NCBI GenBank assembly: GCA_033296885.1
Contig: MU864025.1
Span: 1-64,000, forward strand
Length of the DNA stretch: 64,000 nucleotides
From: Triangularia verruculosa
Lineage: Eukaryota > Ascomycota > Sordariomycetes > Sordariales > Podosporaceae
Direction: 5' to 3'
Notes under the pieces: generated by a model
Told to the model about the DNA's origin: nothing
The model's input: the letters and a program-made list of their open reading frames with translations, nothing else
The model's database searches: none
Translations under genes and position numbers: made by a program
Part shown: positions 51,139-64,000 of the stretch, piece by piece
How positions within the stretch are numbered: position 1 is the stretch's first letter
How the letters are laid out: every line of letters starts with the position of its first letter

Positions 51139-53568
51139 CTATACCGACTCAGCAGCCGAACTCCTCCCCCCCCGATCCCCCCCCTTCCCACCCTCTTCCC
51201 CCCCAACAACAACCCTCACCTCCCTCACCATACTCGCAAAATCCACCCCCCTACTCCTCTGCTCCGCCTTCTCCTCCAGCCCAACATCATACATCGGCCA
51301 ATCACTCAAAATCACCTCCTCCTCCTCCACCCCCCCGGGCATCTCCGGCCCACACACCAGCTTCTCCGCCTCAATATCCACAAACCTCTTCAGCAACTCC
51401 ACATCATCCGGCCTCATCAAATGAGCCTGCAACCTCAGCACCACCCTCGCCACCGTGTGGCATTGGCCCTGGTCTCGCAACCCCTTCATCAGCAACAAAA
51501 TCGTCGACCGATGCGACTCAACAAGCAATGAACTGTTTTGCATCTCCCGCGTGTTGATCTTGATGAAATTAAGACTGCCCAAAAAGTGCGTGAGGAACCC
51601 GTCAAAAGCCTCAAAGCCGTGGCGTAGGTAGTACACCCGCAACAGTGTTTCGAGGTGGATGCAAGCTTCGTGGTGGGCGTCGTCGAGGGTTTTGTTTGTT
51701 GTCGGCTGGGTCGCGTCAGGGTGGTGTAGCCCCAGTAATGGTTTGAGCAGGTCGATCAACACGCAGTTGTAGTGCATGTGAACCTTGAGATGGTGTGGCA
51801 GGACCAGTCGCTTTGGTGTAAGTGGTTCAGGCAGGCTGGTCCACCAGCCGCGCAACCGGTGATAAAACCCGACGACTTGATCAAGGGGGACCTTCACAAG
51901 AGGCTGTGAGAAGCTCCGCAATGAGAAGTCGTTCATGATGGCCCAATAGTCAAATCTGGCTTTGGTGAGATGTCCGTGGTACGTGGGCAGACGTGCTGGT
52001 GTTTGGGGATATCTGATCCAGAGTTCTCCCCACCATTGAGGGTTCTCTGATGGATCAGGTAGAGGGATGTCCGGGGGTCGGGTCAAGATCGGTGGTTTGA
52101 GGTAGTGGTATACACTGAGACTTTGCCAGGCAAACAGACACCATGCTGTGAATTCCCTGACACACCGGATCTCGCTGCTGAGATGAGCAGGTGAGGCTTG
52201 AAATAGCTGAATTTCGTTTGCCAATTCGACAGCTCGGATCGCGTATCGCCATCCTAATCTGTCGGAGCCGTTCAGGTTGTAGATGACATTCAGCAGCAAT
52301 GCCGCGTGTATCGTAGTTAGCTGGCGGCACTCCCAGTCCCGCTGTTTCCATTCTGGGTCATCCCTGGATGGTCTTGGCGCCTCAACTTCAACCTCAAAGA
52401 GTCTCTTGGCCTCGGCGAGAAACTGATATCCAATGTTTTTGGGGTTCCATGACTCGGACCGGCCTGGCAGCTTTTGGTGACAATACTATGCTTGAGTGTT
52501 AGTAAGACATGGTGACTAAGACACGCGTAGTCTGGCGCACTTACACATCCGATACATAGCACAGCATTAACCAAGAGCCTGGAACAAAACCGCTGCCGGT
52601 CATTCGCCATGTCCTGCAGAAAGTAATCCTTATGGAAGAAGGTAAACCAGTCATAGTCGTACAGAAAGTAGTCATGAATAACCTGGCGCATAAAGTTGTT
52701 ATCACTGCTCACCAGTGTCCAGTTGGACGGTGTTAACGAGTCCAGCCATGGATCTACAACAATGGCCGAGGAGTAAGGCTTGAGGTATGGATCCCGCTGA
52801 TCAAAGGCGCCAGGAGGCGAGTCCAGCATCCCATTAACACTAGGCAATGCCCGCTGCTGCTGCTGCTGTTGTTGCCCAACAGCGCCCCGAAGCGCACAGT
52901 CAAAGACCTCCGAGTCCAAGTAGGGATTGTCGTGCTTTTGGAGATAGATGGGCATCTCGGTCAAGTAAGGGAACTCGTATCGAAACCGGGTTTCTGGCAC
53001 GAGGGAGAGCTGCAGCAAAACATCGCCCATGGTGACATGGCGGAGGACAGAGTTGGCATCAGCACCCCTTCGTATCCGCTGAAGTACTTCCTCGGCCTCT
53101 TTTTCTGGCCTGGACCGGAGCACTTCGTATATTTGTTCAAACGCCGTTTTTTGCTGCTGGAGCTCGGTGTACTTGCGCTTCAAGGCTTGGGTATGGGTCT
53201 CGGTCGCGGCAATGGTATCAAACTCGCACCTGGTCTTTCGGTCACGGCATACCGAACATGTCGGGCGTGCGCCATCGCACTGCAAGACAGGGACTTGTCA
53301 GCTATGGTTCGATGCTGGCATGAGGACATACGGACGGATTCACCCTTGACTTTCTCTTTCGACACGCCCGACACGCAGCCGTGGTGGCCTGTCTCTTTCT
53401 CCGCGGAGGAGCCGGGCCACCGGCCGAGGACGCGGGGATTGGACTGGTCTCGAGATTCACCGAAGCCTCGCTTGCTGCTTCGTCGTGAGAGGCAGGCATC
53501 AGTCGTCGTAGGGAGCTGGTGCCATAGTTGAGCTTGTCAAAGGGAGAGGCCGATCTGGAGCTGGACAT
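51139..53568 (-). CDS. Zn2Cys6 transcription factor with fungal middle homology region
   Basis: The CDS is complement(join(51139..52485, 52545..53279, 53344..53568)), 768 residues, with all junctions between codons. The binuclear cluster CRACRKRKSR / CDGARPTCSVCRDRKTRC (Cys66 to Cys93) is split by intron 1 right after its basic loop. A coiled-coil linker (ALKRKYTELQQQKTAFEQIYE) follows, as in dimeric Gal4-type factors. A Gln run (about residue 215) precedes the fungal-specific domain, which starts with the HDYFLYDYDWFTFFHKDYFL block and runs to about 650. The C-terminus is acidic/Gly-rich. Target genes are unknown. It is divergent from LYS1 over 662 bases, which does not by itself show regulation of lysine synthesis. 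Confidence 0.9.
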
Positions 53569-54230
53569 GGTGGTGGGCAGAGGTCAGATGGAGGATCAAT
53601 TGGCGGGAGGCGAGTTCGCTGTGCCACTCCACCTCGATGCCGTAGGCGACTGCTAGCTAATCATAGTCGGACCTCACTCCGGCGCGTCTTTTATTCGCCA
53701 TCCGCCCTCAAGCAAATCTGCCGTGCACGCTCGGCTGCAATGGGCGCTGCCTACTGCCAGAGGGAAGGCTGTGAATGCGACCGCTGCACGTGACTGCGGT
53801 CGGGAATATCTCCCAAGCGCCCTCTGTCCCCACGCGGGCCGAGTTGGAGTGATACCCGAAGAGGACTAGTTGGGCTGGATAGTTCACCATCGAGGGGTCA
53901 TATCGAGCAATATACACTATCGATGACAGTGAGTGGAGTCTCCCGGCAAACAGGACAGCATGGGAGATCCCGTGCAATGGCGAAACACTGAGACTTCAGG
54001 TTGTGTCAGCCAATTGGCGACCGCGGGGTCAGTGTGTCGTACCTGCAGGTCTTTTTTTTCACCGCAGTCGGCGTTGCAGAGGACCAGTCGGTGACTCAAG
54101 CAAATACGCCTCCAATTGATACATAAATTGATTACAGTCATAGAACCTTGGCTGTGCTCTGTCTTGCTACATCTTTCTTGACTTTACGCTTCTCATTGAT
54201 ACCCCTCCACCTACACCAACACCACATACA
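53569..54230. other. Divergent promoter region of the Zn2Cys6 factor and LYS1
   Basis: 662 bases with a perfect TGACTCA near LYS1 (listed separately) and a CCAAT at 54010-54014. No coding frame is supported. Confidence 0.6.
54092..54098. promoter_or_regulatory. TGACTCA, CPC-1/Gcn4-type site
   Basis: A perfect palindromic TGACTCA lies 133 bases before the LYS1 ATG. CPC-1 (Gcn4 homologue) binds this sequence and induces amino-acid synthesis genes on starvation (established for the family). Its action on this gene is inference. Confidence 0.7.
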
Positions 54231-55526
<1,296 letters not shown>

Positions 55527-56268
55527 AAGGAAAAAAAGATAAGAGATTAAAATAATGATAGAGTAGAAATGAAGATTATGAAATAAATAATAAAAGGTTC
55601 AGATGGGATGAAATGGGCAAGAAAAGCGCTTTGTGTGATGTTGCTGGGGATGGCGGGATGAACATCTAGGGTGATACTGTGCAAAAGAAAAAAAGGACAG
55701 GAGATGGAGAAGATCAAAATGAGCTCAAAATGAATCAAATAACCATGAACTACTCAGTACTAAATCTTTATCCTGTAATTTCATACCTAGACGAGAGGAG
55801 AATAGAAAAGCTACCGCGTATCAAAAGCGATGATGAGTCAAAACAACATGGGAAACGGATGCAAAAAGAAGTTGGACAATATTCAAGATTTTGCCTAGTA
55901 TGACATCGAAGCCTCTCACAGTGTCATGAGAGCCGAGATGGAAGACATGACACCACAGATCAAAGCAAGAAAATATGGTGAAGCACTCCAATTCAATATA
56001 TTCCCTGAAATCGGTGCTGTTCTATATAACTATCCGGAGAGCAGCAACGCTAAAAATGTCTGGACAGAAAAAGGAGCAACCACTCCCCGCTCTCCCTCAC
56101 TGAACCGATCCCTCAATGTTACGAGAAGGATCGTCATCCGTGAGCAATGCACCCATTTTATTTCCCTACCATGCCAACGCCGTTTTGAAACCCAACTTAC
56201 AACCGCCCATCCCAATCCCAAATTTGCCCGCCTGGTATCTCATTTCCCATTAAAAAGTTGTTTGTCAT
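55527..56268. other. Convergent intergenic region, LYS1 and IMPDH
   Basis: 742 bases, A/G-rich just after LYS1 (55530-55760). No gene, repeat or RNA was recognised. Confidence 0.55.
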
Positions 56269-58060
56269 TTAAGCATAAAGCTTCTTCTCATAGGAGTCCA
56301 TGTTCACACCACCCTCAAGCTGAGCGCTGGGGGTGCGGATCTCGAAGCGGACGACGCCAGCCTCAACCTGCTTGTGGAGCTCCTCGACGCTGGTCATACC
56401 CATGTCCTGGAGGGAGTGCTTAAGACCAGCAGCGAGGTAGGGGACAAACTTGCTGACGGAGCCACGGTGGGCAACGGAGCCAGAGACACCCTGGGCAACA
56501 AGGACAGAGTCACCCTCAGAGAAGTAGCGGGCAGTGCCGGCGTTGCTCTTCTGGGAGTCCTTGCCACCACCGCCGGCCTTCTTGTCCTGCATGGCGTCGA
56601 TGGAACCCATGCCACGGTAGGCCTTGACGAGCTTACCCTCGCGGGAGACGAAAGAGGTACCGGGCGACTCGGTGGTACCGGCAAGGAGACCACCCATCAT
56701 GACAGTGGAGGCACCAAGGGCAATACCCTTGACGATGTGGCCAACGTTCTGAACACCACCGTCGGCAATGCAGGGGACGCCGAATCTGGAGGCGAAAGAG
56801 GAAACATTGTAGACGGAGGTGGCCTGGGGACGACCGACGGCCATGACCTCCTGGGTGATACAGGCAGAGCCGGAGCCCATACCGATACGGAGACCGTCGA
56901 CACCAGCGGCGATGAGGGCAGCAGCCTGCTCTCTGGTGACAACGTTGCCACCAATGACCTCGAGCTCGGGGTACTCGTTCTTGATCCACTTGATCATCTC
57001 GATCTGGTACATGGAGTTACCCTGCGAAGAGTCGAGGACGACAACGTCGAGGCCAGCCTCAACAAGGCCGGCGAGACGGACCTTGTCCTCAGGACGGGTA
57101 CCAATGGCGGCGGCGCAGATGAGCTGCTTGGAGTCGGTAGCCTTGGAAGCAAGGGGGAAGTGAAGGTTCTTGGTCAAATCGGAGCGGGAAATCATCGAAA
57201 CGAGGTTTCCTTCGGAGTCGACGATGGGGAGCTTGCCCTTCTTGGAGGCAGCAAGGATCTTGTTGGCCTCGTGAAGGTCAACGCCAGCGGGGGCCGTGAT
57301 GAGATCGGTCACCATGACCTCGGAGATGGGCTTCTCATAGTCCTCTTCGAACTGGATGTCACGGTTGGTGACGATACCAAGGAGCTTGGAACCGAGCTTG
57401 CCGGACTCTGTAATCGCAACTGTTAGCATGTAATTCCAAGAAAACATGCGAATTGTGAAGAATAATGTGATGTTGTCACGATCATAATTTTCAGTGATAT
57501 TGAGTCCTCATGACACATAGGTCGATTTGGTGGAACGAAAGTAAAAAGGTTTGTAATCATGTGGCAGGGGAAAGTGTTGAGAGAGTCAAAAACTAACCTG
57601 TGACGGGGAAACCACCAAAGCCCCACTTCTCCTTGAGGGCCTTGGTCTCGCCGACAGTGGTCTCGCGGTTGATGACAACGGGGTCGAGGATAAAACCGTT
57701 CTCATAGCGCTTGACCTTGCGGACGAAGTCGGCCTGGGCCTGGGGAGAGCAGTTGTGGTGGATGACACCGAGACCACCCTGAAGGGCCATGTGGATGGCC
57801 ATATCGTGCTCGGTGACGGTGTCCATGGGCGACGAGACGAGGGGGGTCTTCAGGGTGATCTTCTTGGTGATCTTGGAGTCGAGAGAGACGGCAGAGGCAG
57901 GGAAGCCAATGTAGCCGGGGAGAACGAGGAAGTCGTTGTAGGTGAGACCGCCGTGGGCATTGCCGTCCATCATCTCGTGGACAGACAAGCCATCGCGCCT
58001 CTTGTACTCGTTGAGCACCTCCTCGGCCTTGCGCCAGTCAAGAACTTGGTCGGACGACAT
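56269..58060 (-). CDS. Inosine-5'-monophosphate dehydrogenase
   Basis: The CDS is complement(join(56269..57407, 57598..58060)), 533 residues. The 190-nt intron (GTTAGT donor, gctaac branch, ttacag acceptor) splits a Glu codon. The catalytic barrel begins [16 protein letters not shown]. Two CBS modules lie inside it (about residues 120-240, including [18 protein letters not shown]). The active-site loop is [13 protein letters not shown] with catalytic Cys337, followed by the mobile flap [10 protein letters not shown] and the [14 protein letters not shown] end. It catalyses the NAD-dependent oxidation of IMP to XMP, the committed step to guanine nucleotides, and is the target of mycophenolic acid. 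Only one copy is seen here. Coding is uniformly C-ending, suggesting high expression, and this creates a long stop-free antisense frame. Confidence 0.97.
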
Positions 58061-59028
58061 TTCTGCTTTTGGAACTAAGTCTGACTGGTGGTGGGTAGCA
58101 AGTGGTTGTTGATGCGAGCGAGGGGGGAGACAGAAAGGACAGGTCCTTTGAGAATCAGCCAACTGTTCCCCCCCAAGAGAAGAGGAAAAGAAAATGTCAG
58201 AGTCGCCGCTGAAAATCTTTTTATGCCACCCAAAAAATTCAGATCGGATGCGGGGCAATTGCCGGGCGGTGAGTGTCGCAGAGTGGAGTTGAGCACCATC
58301 TTGGCGCACGGGCCCAGACAGAGCCTCCAAGCTTGGTCAGAGAAAGACTCCATCAGCCGATGTCCTCTGCTCCAGGGCAGTGCTCTCACTCGGTGTTCGT
58401 CTGATGAGAGCTGTTCGATGGAGATGAAGAATGGCTCTTGACAGCTGGTTTCTTTTGTTTACATGGCCATGTGCCTCGCTTCCAAGCAGCTGGTGTTACC
58501 GAATGCAGGGCGGAACGGGATTTCGTAGGGCCGAGCCACACCTTGATGCTCAGCCTGGAAGTCAGCCGTTGCCCTGGCGCCCTTCCGTAAATGTAAACAA
58601 GGCCGTTCCCCTCTCAGGCCGCAACCACTAAACCTGGCAGACACCCCCGGTCCGTGGCCTCCCACACGTTTGATAATAACTTTTGACTTATCATCCACTG
58701 CGACTGCGACTACGACTGCGACTGGCATGGAATGATCGAGTCGCTCTCAGGGTCCCTTCTTCATTGTCTTTCTCTTGATTCACTTGGTACCTACTTGCGC
58801 TGTGCGCCGGCGACCTGCCCTACGAATAAACGCGCTAGACGTTATCGACATCGATTGACTGCCCTGGACCACAACACACACCGACCAACCCGGCACTCGA
58901 CTCCCCTCACCCCAACCCCTCCAAAGAGGATCCCTCATCGTCATTGCTTGGCACTCATGACCACTCCGTGCAACCCGAGAATCAAGTCAAAACAACAACG
59001 GTAGTCGTGTCGGGTGCCCGTAAACACA
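58061..59028. other. Divergent promoter region, IMPDH and IQGAP
   Basis: 968 bases containing both leaders. The IQGAP-proximal 150 bases are C/A-rich. A run of ctgcgactgcgactacgact repeats lies at 58696-58723. No gene is supported. Confidence 0.6.
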
Positions 59029-62000
59029 ATGCCGTCGTCGTCGTCGCACAGGCCGCACCCCTTGCGCCAGTCGCACACAGCCGACTACCGTGCTTCCGAC
59101 ATTTACCGCCAGCCTTCGACAGCATCCTCCTCCGCCTCGTCGGGCTATTCCCATGTCTCCTCTGCCTCTTTCGACCTGAACCTAAGTCGAGCTCCCAGCG
59201 CCATGTCCGCCGCGTCCAGTGCCTACTCAACAACCACCCCAGGCTACGGCCACAAGAGAGGGCAAAGCGAGGCCAGCCACCTGGTTCCCGCTCTCCGTTC
59301 TGCTCAAAGTTATTCGTCCACGCCGACAACACCAACACCGGATAACATCTACTCGGCCGCTCGTCAATCGCTACGACCGCTTCCACAGCTGCCACCTGGC
59401 GGCACCTCGTCTCCCTCACCATCGACATCACCAACCCGCGCCCCCACTCATCGCGACCGAGGCTATAGTGTAGACATCGGCAACAATCGCTATGACCGGG
59501 GCCACAGTCTTGACGTCGCACCACCCACCAGCCGCCATTCCCGCGGCCAAAGCGTCAACAGCTTCGACGTCGGCAGGCTAGACCTAGGCAGTCTAACGCT
59601 CTCTCCTCGCGAACGAACCCCGCCAACTTCACCACAGCCCCCAACACCGCCCCGTCGCGGCTCACCTGTAAAGGCAACGTCCCCAGGGGCGCAACCGCCA
59701 ACTCCTCCCGGCCATGGACGGTCCTCGGTCGTCCGTCCTACTTCGATGCTTCTGACGCGATCAGACACAATAATGGCCCGCCGACCTAGCGACGTCGGCA
59801 TCCCTCCTCCTCTACTAAGCGCCCACACAGTAGCACCCATCCTTAGGCCGGATCTTGAAAGTCTAGGGCGATCATCCACCTCGGAGCTACGGACGCTCTC
59901 CAAGCTGGCCAAATCAGAAGACTTCACCGCCATCACCGCCCCAAGTCAGGAAGTCGTTGGCTTACGAGGCCGTCGCCGTCTCAAGTCCCGCCCGGCTAAC
60001 AAGTCGGGGAGTTGGGAGAACAGGAATTGGATGGACAAGCAGCGACAGTTCTTGCAGGCGTACGAGTATCTCTGTCATATTGGTGAAGCCAAGGAGTGGA
60101 TCGAGGACATCATTCACCGGCCGATTCCCCCGATTGTTGAGCTGGAGGAGGCATTGAGGGATGGTGTCACTTTGGCAGAGGTGGTTGAGGCGCTTAACCC
60201 GCACAGGCGATTCAAGATCTTTAGGAATCCAAAACTACAATACCGGCATTCGGACAACATCGCCATCTTCTTCCGCTACCTCGACGAAATTGAACTCCCG
60301 GATTTGTTTCGATTCGAACTGATCGATCTCTACGAAAAGAAAAACATCCCCAAGGTTATTCACTGCATCCACGCTCTTTCCTGGCTGCTCTTCCGCAAGG
60401 GGATAACGGCGTTCCGGATTGGTAATCTTGTCGGTCAGCTTGAATTCGAACAGAGCGAGTTGGAAGCTATGCAAAAGGGTCTCGATAAGCTGGGGACTTC
60501 TATGCCGTCTTTTGGCAATATGGGCGCCGACTTTGGGATTGTGGAAGAGGAGCCAGAACCGGAGGAGACGGAGGAGGAAAGGATGGAGAGGGAATTGGCA
60601 GAGAACGAGGGGAGTGTCAGGGAATTGCAGGCGCAGATTCGAGGTGCCGTGATGAGGATGAAGCTGGGGGATCTGATGCAGGGACTTTGGGAAGAGGAGG
60701 AGTGGCTGCTTGATTTGCAGGCTAGGATAAGAGGTGGGTTTGCGAGGGAGGTGTTTGAGTGGAAGTTGGAGAGGGATAGGGTGGTGAGGAAGCTGCAGGC
60801 GGCGGCGAGGGGGTATTTGCTCAGGAATGGGAGGGAGCAGAAGGAGAGGGAGGTGAAGGGGGCGGAGCCGAGTTTGGTGAAGCTGCAGAGTGCGTTTAGG
60901 GCGATGAGGGCGAGGAGGGAGGTGCATGAGAAGTTGGATGAGTTGGATATGGCTGCGGGACCGGTGAGGGATATTCAGGCGACGTTTAGGGGTTTTTTGG
61001 AGAGGAGGAGGATACAGGAGCAGCTGCAGCAGCTGGATGTGGAGGGGGGGCCGGTGAGGGAGATTCAGGGGATGGTGAGGGGTTTCTTGGCGAGGAAGCA
61101 GATGCAGCAGCAGCAGAGGGAGGTGAAGCAGACGGAGGCGCCGCTTGCGGATCTTCAGGCTGCGGTGAGGGGTATGTTGCTGAGGAAGGAGGTGGAGAGG
61201 GATCAGGTTGCGCTGGAGGAGGCGTTGCCGGCGATTACGGGGATCCAAGCGGCTGCGAGGGCGGCGTTGGAGAGGAGTCGGGTTGCGGAGCAGTTGGAGG
61301 AGCTAGAAGGGTTTGAGCCGGTGTTTACGGGACTGCAGGCTGCGATTCGGGGCAGGGTTGCTAGGACGACGGTCAAGGGGATTGAGGCTGAGCTTAAGGG
61401 GCAGGAGGGGAGTTTGGGTCTGCTTCAGGCGCATGTTAGGGCTGGTGCGGTCAGGAGGGAGATTTCGGAGAAGCTGGAGGCGTTGGGAGAGGAGGAGGAG
61501 AGTATTGTGGCGCTGCAGAGCAATATTAGGGGTATGCTGGAACGGAATCGGGTGGCGGATTTGTTGGATGCGTTGGCGGAGCACGAGGAGAGTATTACGC
61601 TGCTTCAGGCGCAGGTGAGGGGGATGCTGTGCCGGAAGCAGCAGGGGGATGTGCTGGATCAGTTGGAGGCGAATGAGATGGAGATTTCCTCGCTGCAGGG
61701 TCTGGCCAGGGCTATGTTGCTCAGAGGCAGTGTGGCTGAGGTTCTGGATGAACTTGACGAAAACGAAGCTGTTGTCGCGGAGGTTCAAGCCGCCGCCAAA
61801 GCATTCATTGTCAGGGCCAAGTTTGAGGAGAAGAAGAAGTTCTTTAACGAGAACATGCAAAAGGTGGTCAAGATCCAGAGCTTTGTCCGCGCCAAGCTGC
61901 AAGGAGAGGCGTACAAGTCGTTGACGGGCGGAAAGAACCCCCCGGTCAATGCCGTCAAGAACTTTGTTCACCTGCTGAATGACAGCGATTTCGACTTTAA

Positions 62001-64000
62001 CGAGGAGGTGGAGTTTGAGAGGCTGCGGAAGACGGTGGTGCAGCAGGTGAGGCAGAACGAGATGCTGGAGCAGTATATTGATCAGCTGGACATCAAGATT
62101 GCGCTGCTGGTGAAGAACAAGATTACGCTGGATGAGGTGGTGAAGCATCAGCATAATTATGGGGGGCATACGGGGACGTTGCTGGCGAATAGCTCGATTT
62201 CGAGCGGGAATCAGTTTGATTTGAAGGCGCTGAATAAGGGGAGCAGGAAGAAGTTGGAAAGTTATCAGCAGTTGTTTTTTGCGCTGCAGACGCAGCCGCA
62301 GTACTTGGCTAGACTGTTCAAGAGGTTGAGGGAGCAGGGGACGGCGGAGAAGGAGTGCAAGAGGATTGAGCTGTTGATGATGAGCTTGTTTGGGTATGCG
62401 CAGAAGAGGAGGGAGGAGTATTATTTGCTAAAGTTGATTGGGAGGGCGATTCAGGAGGAGGTGGATGCTTGCCATTCTCTGCAGGATTATATGAGGGGCA
62501 ACTTCTTTTGGTCGAAGTTGTTGCAGAATTATACGAGATCGCCACGGGATAGGAAGTACCTTAGGGATCTGCTTGGGCCTTTGATTCGCGACAATATCAT
62601 TGAGGACCCTGAGTTGGATCTGGAGAGCGACCCGATGCAGATTTACAGGTCGGCGATTAACAACGAGGAGTTGAGGACTGGTCGTCCGAGCAGTCGTCCG
62701 TTGGATATTCCCCGCGAGCTCGCTATTAAGGATCCGGAGACCAAACAAGTCTTTATTGATCACTTGCGGGACTTGAGGGAAATTTGCGATCAGTTCTTGT
62801 TTGCGCTGGAGGATTTGCTGCCGAGGATGCCGTATGGATTGCGGTTTGTGTGCAAGCAGGTGTTTGAGGCGTTGAGGCAGAGGTTCAACAGGGAGGATCC
62901 GGTCAGGTTGTTGAATGTGGTGATGAACTGGCTGTGGAAGTTTTACCTGCAGCCAGCGCTGACTGCGCCGGAGAATGTGGGTGTGATTGAGAAGCAACTC
63001 AGTCCGCTGCAGAAGAGAAACCTGGGAGAGGTGGCCAAGGTGTTGAGTCAGATGGCGTCTGGGAGGCAGTTTGGTGGGGATAACGTCTATCTCCAGCCGC
63101 TGAATGCTTTTGTTGCCGAGAGCATTGAGAGGTTGACTGGGTTGACCGAGGCTCTCATTTCCGTGCCAGATGCCGAGCGGACGTTTGATATTGACGAGTA
63201 CAACGACCTGTACGCAAAGAACAAGCCGACGCTGTACATCAAGATGGCGGATATCTTTGCGATTCACAACCTCATCGCCAATGAGCTCGTCTACCTCTGC
63301 CCCAACCGCGACGACATGCTCCGCGAGATCATGCAAGATCTTGGTAGCGCGAAGCATAACGAGACAGAGATGACCGCCGCCGGCTCAAGCGATATCCAGA
63401 TGTTCTTGACGCCCAAACTGCACGACGTCGCCGACCCTGACGCGGACGTTAAGGCGCTGTTCATGGAAACCAAGCGCTGCATTCTGTACATCATCCGCGT
63501 CCAAACAGGCAGCAATCTCATGGAGATTTTGGTGAAACCCATCAGCCAAGACGACGAGCACAAGTGGCAGATGTTACTTGGAGATGACTTTTCGAACGGA
63601 AGCAACACAAAGGGCGCGTACTCGGACGCGAACATGGTGGATGTTACGCGCATGAGCTATTATGAGCTGAAGAGGATGGCGCTGGAGAACGTGATGCGGC
63701 TAGAGCAGATTGGGCGGATATCGAGGCACAACTATTACCAGGATATTCTGAATGCGATTGCGCTGGACATTAGGACGAAGAGCAGGAGGAGGGTGCAGAG
63801 GCAGAGGGAGTTGGAAGGGGTGAGGATGACGCTGTCGAATTTGCATGAAAAGGCAAAGTATCTGGAGCAGCAACGCAAGTCTTATGACGATTACATTGAG
63901 CAAGCTATGGCTACGCTTCAGAATAAGAAAGGGTATGTTTCCCCCCTACCCTTATTTACCCCAGTATCCCCCCCCCACTAACTTTTTTTTTCATCTCCAG
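59029..64000 (+). CDS. IQGAP-type Ras-GAP-related scaffold, 3' part outside the window
   Basis: Exon 1 is 59029..63932 (1634 residues, phase 2). An intron (gtatgt donor at 63933) runs to a ctccag acceptor at 63999-64000, so the next exon begins just beyond the window. The order is a disordered Ser/Pro/Arg N-terminus (1-320), a calponin-homology domain (about 334-460, WMDKQRQFLQAYEYLCHIGE and DGVTLAEVVEALNP), a helical region with about fifteen IQ-like motifs (about 530-960, such as IQATFRGFLERRR), the GAP-related domain (about 1090-1430, LFKRLREQGTAEKECKRIE and MPYGLRFVCKQVFEALRQ) and the start of the RasGAP C-terminal domain. Known relatives (Rng2, Iqg1) organise the cytokinetic actin ring, and in moulds they act in septation. 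The ATG at 59029 is the first in frame. Confidence 0.94.

Noticed and set aside
56374..57426. 350-codon open frame on the plus strand
   Set aside because: Exactly antisense to IMPDH. It is stop-free because the sense codons end in C and avoid the triplets that would give antisense stops.
60235..61248. 337-codon minus-strand frame rich in Leu/His/Pro
   Set aside because: Antisense of the IQ-repeat region of the IQGAP. Repetition in the sense gene explains it.

Overview
The window is nuclear DNA of a filamentous ascomycete, most likely a sordariomycete and probably Sordariales. The evidence is the dense layout of single genes on both strands, short introns (about 45-190 nt) with GTANGT donors and CTAAC-like branch points, and the gene content: HET-C, Atg6, Vti1, a single-chain urease, Zn2Cys6 and AAA proteins with fungal architectures, and a GH45 endoglucanase. 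No bacterial-type operon, tRNA, rRNA or CRISPR was seen. The species cannot be named from the sequence alone.

Layout: 0-7 kb holds a GUP1-type MBOAT acyltransferase (+), an FAD-linked berberine-bridge-type oxidoreductase (+) and a FAR-17a/AIG1 membrane protein (-). 9-16 kb holds a large disordered fungal protein (+), a secreted His/Glu-rich protein whose frame continues past an in-frame TAG (-), and a GPI-type surface protein (+). 17-23 kb holds a ZIF-like MFS transporter (-) and a Vps70-type M28 peptidase (+), followed by repeats. 24.5-30.4 kb holds head-to-head ATG6 (-) and VTI1 (+), then urease (+). 32-38 kb holds an HMG-box protein (-) and HET-C (+), with a 2.7 kb gap between them. 39-45.6 kb holds GH45 (+), a DNAJC11-like protein (-) and the casein kinase 2 catalytic subunit (+). 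47-53.6 kb holds a AAA ATPase (-) and a Zn2Cys6 factor (-). 54-64 kb holds saccharopine dehydrogenase LYS1 (+), IMP dehydrogenase (-) and the 5' part of an IQGAP (+) cut by the window end.

Most genes are housekeeping and are not a functional cluster. Plausible links are the Atg6/Vti1 pair (both endosome-vacuole-autophagy proteins on one divergent promoter), a perfect TGACTCA site in front of LYS1, and three SYGGRG sites in front of the cellulase.

The most interesting observations are: (1) the in-frame TAG at 12877-12879, followed by 64 open codons of the same unusual composition, a candidate for sexual-stage A-to-I stop-loss editing, readthrough or recent truncation; (2) a repeated switch of the coding strand from C-rich to G-rich along genes, often reset around introns; (3) a cluster of perfect GC-rich hairpins at 16.47-16.65 kb; (4) two separate intergenic arrays built on the same TTTCACAGCT unit; (5) a het-c locus with no HET-domain gene beside it. 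No clearly new multi-gene system was found.
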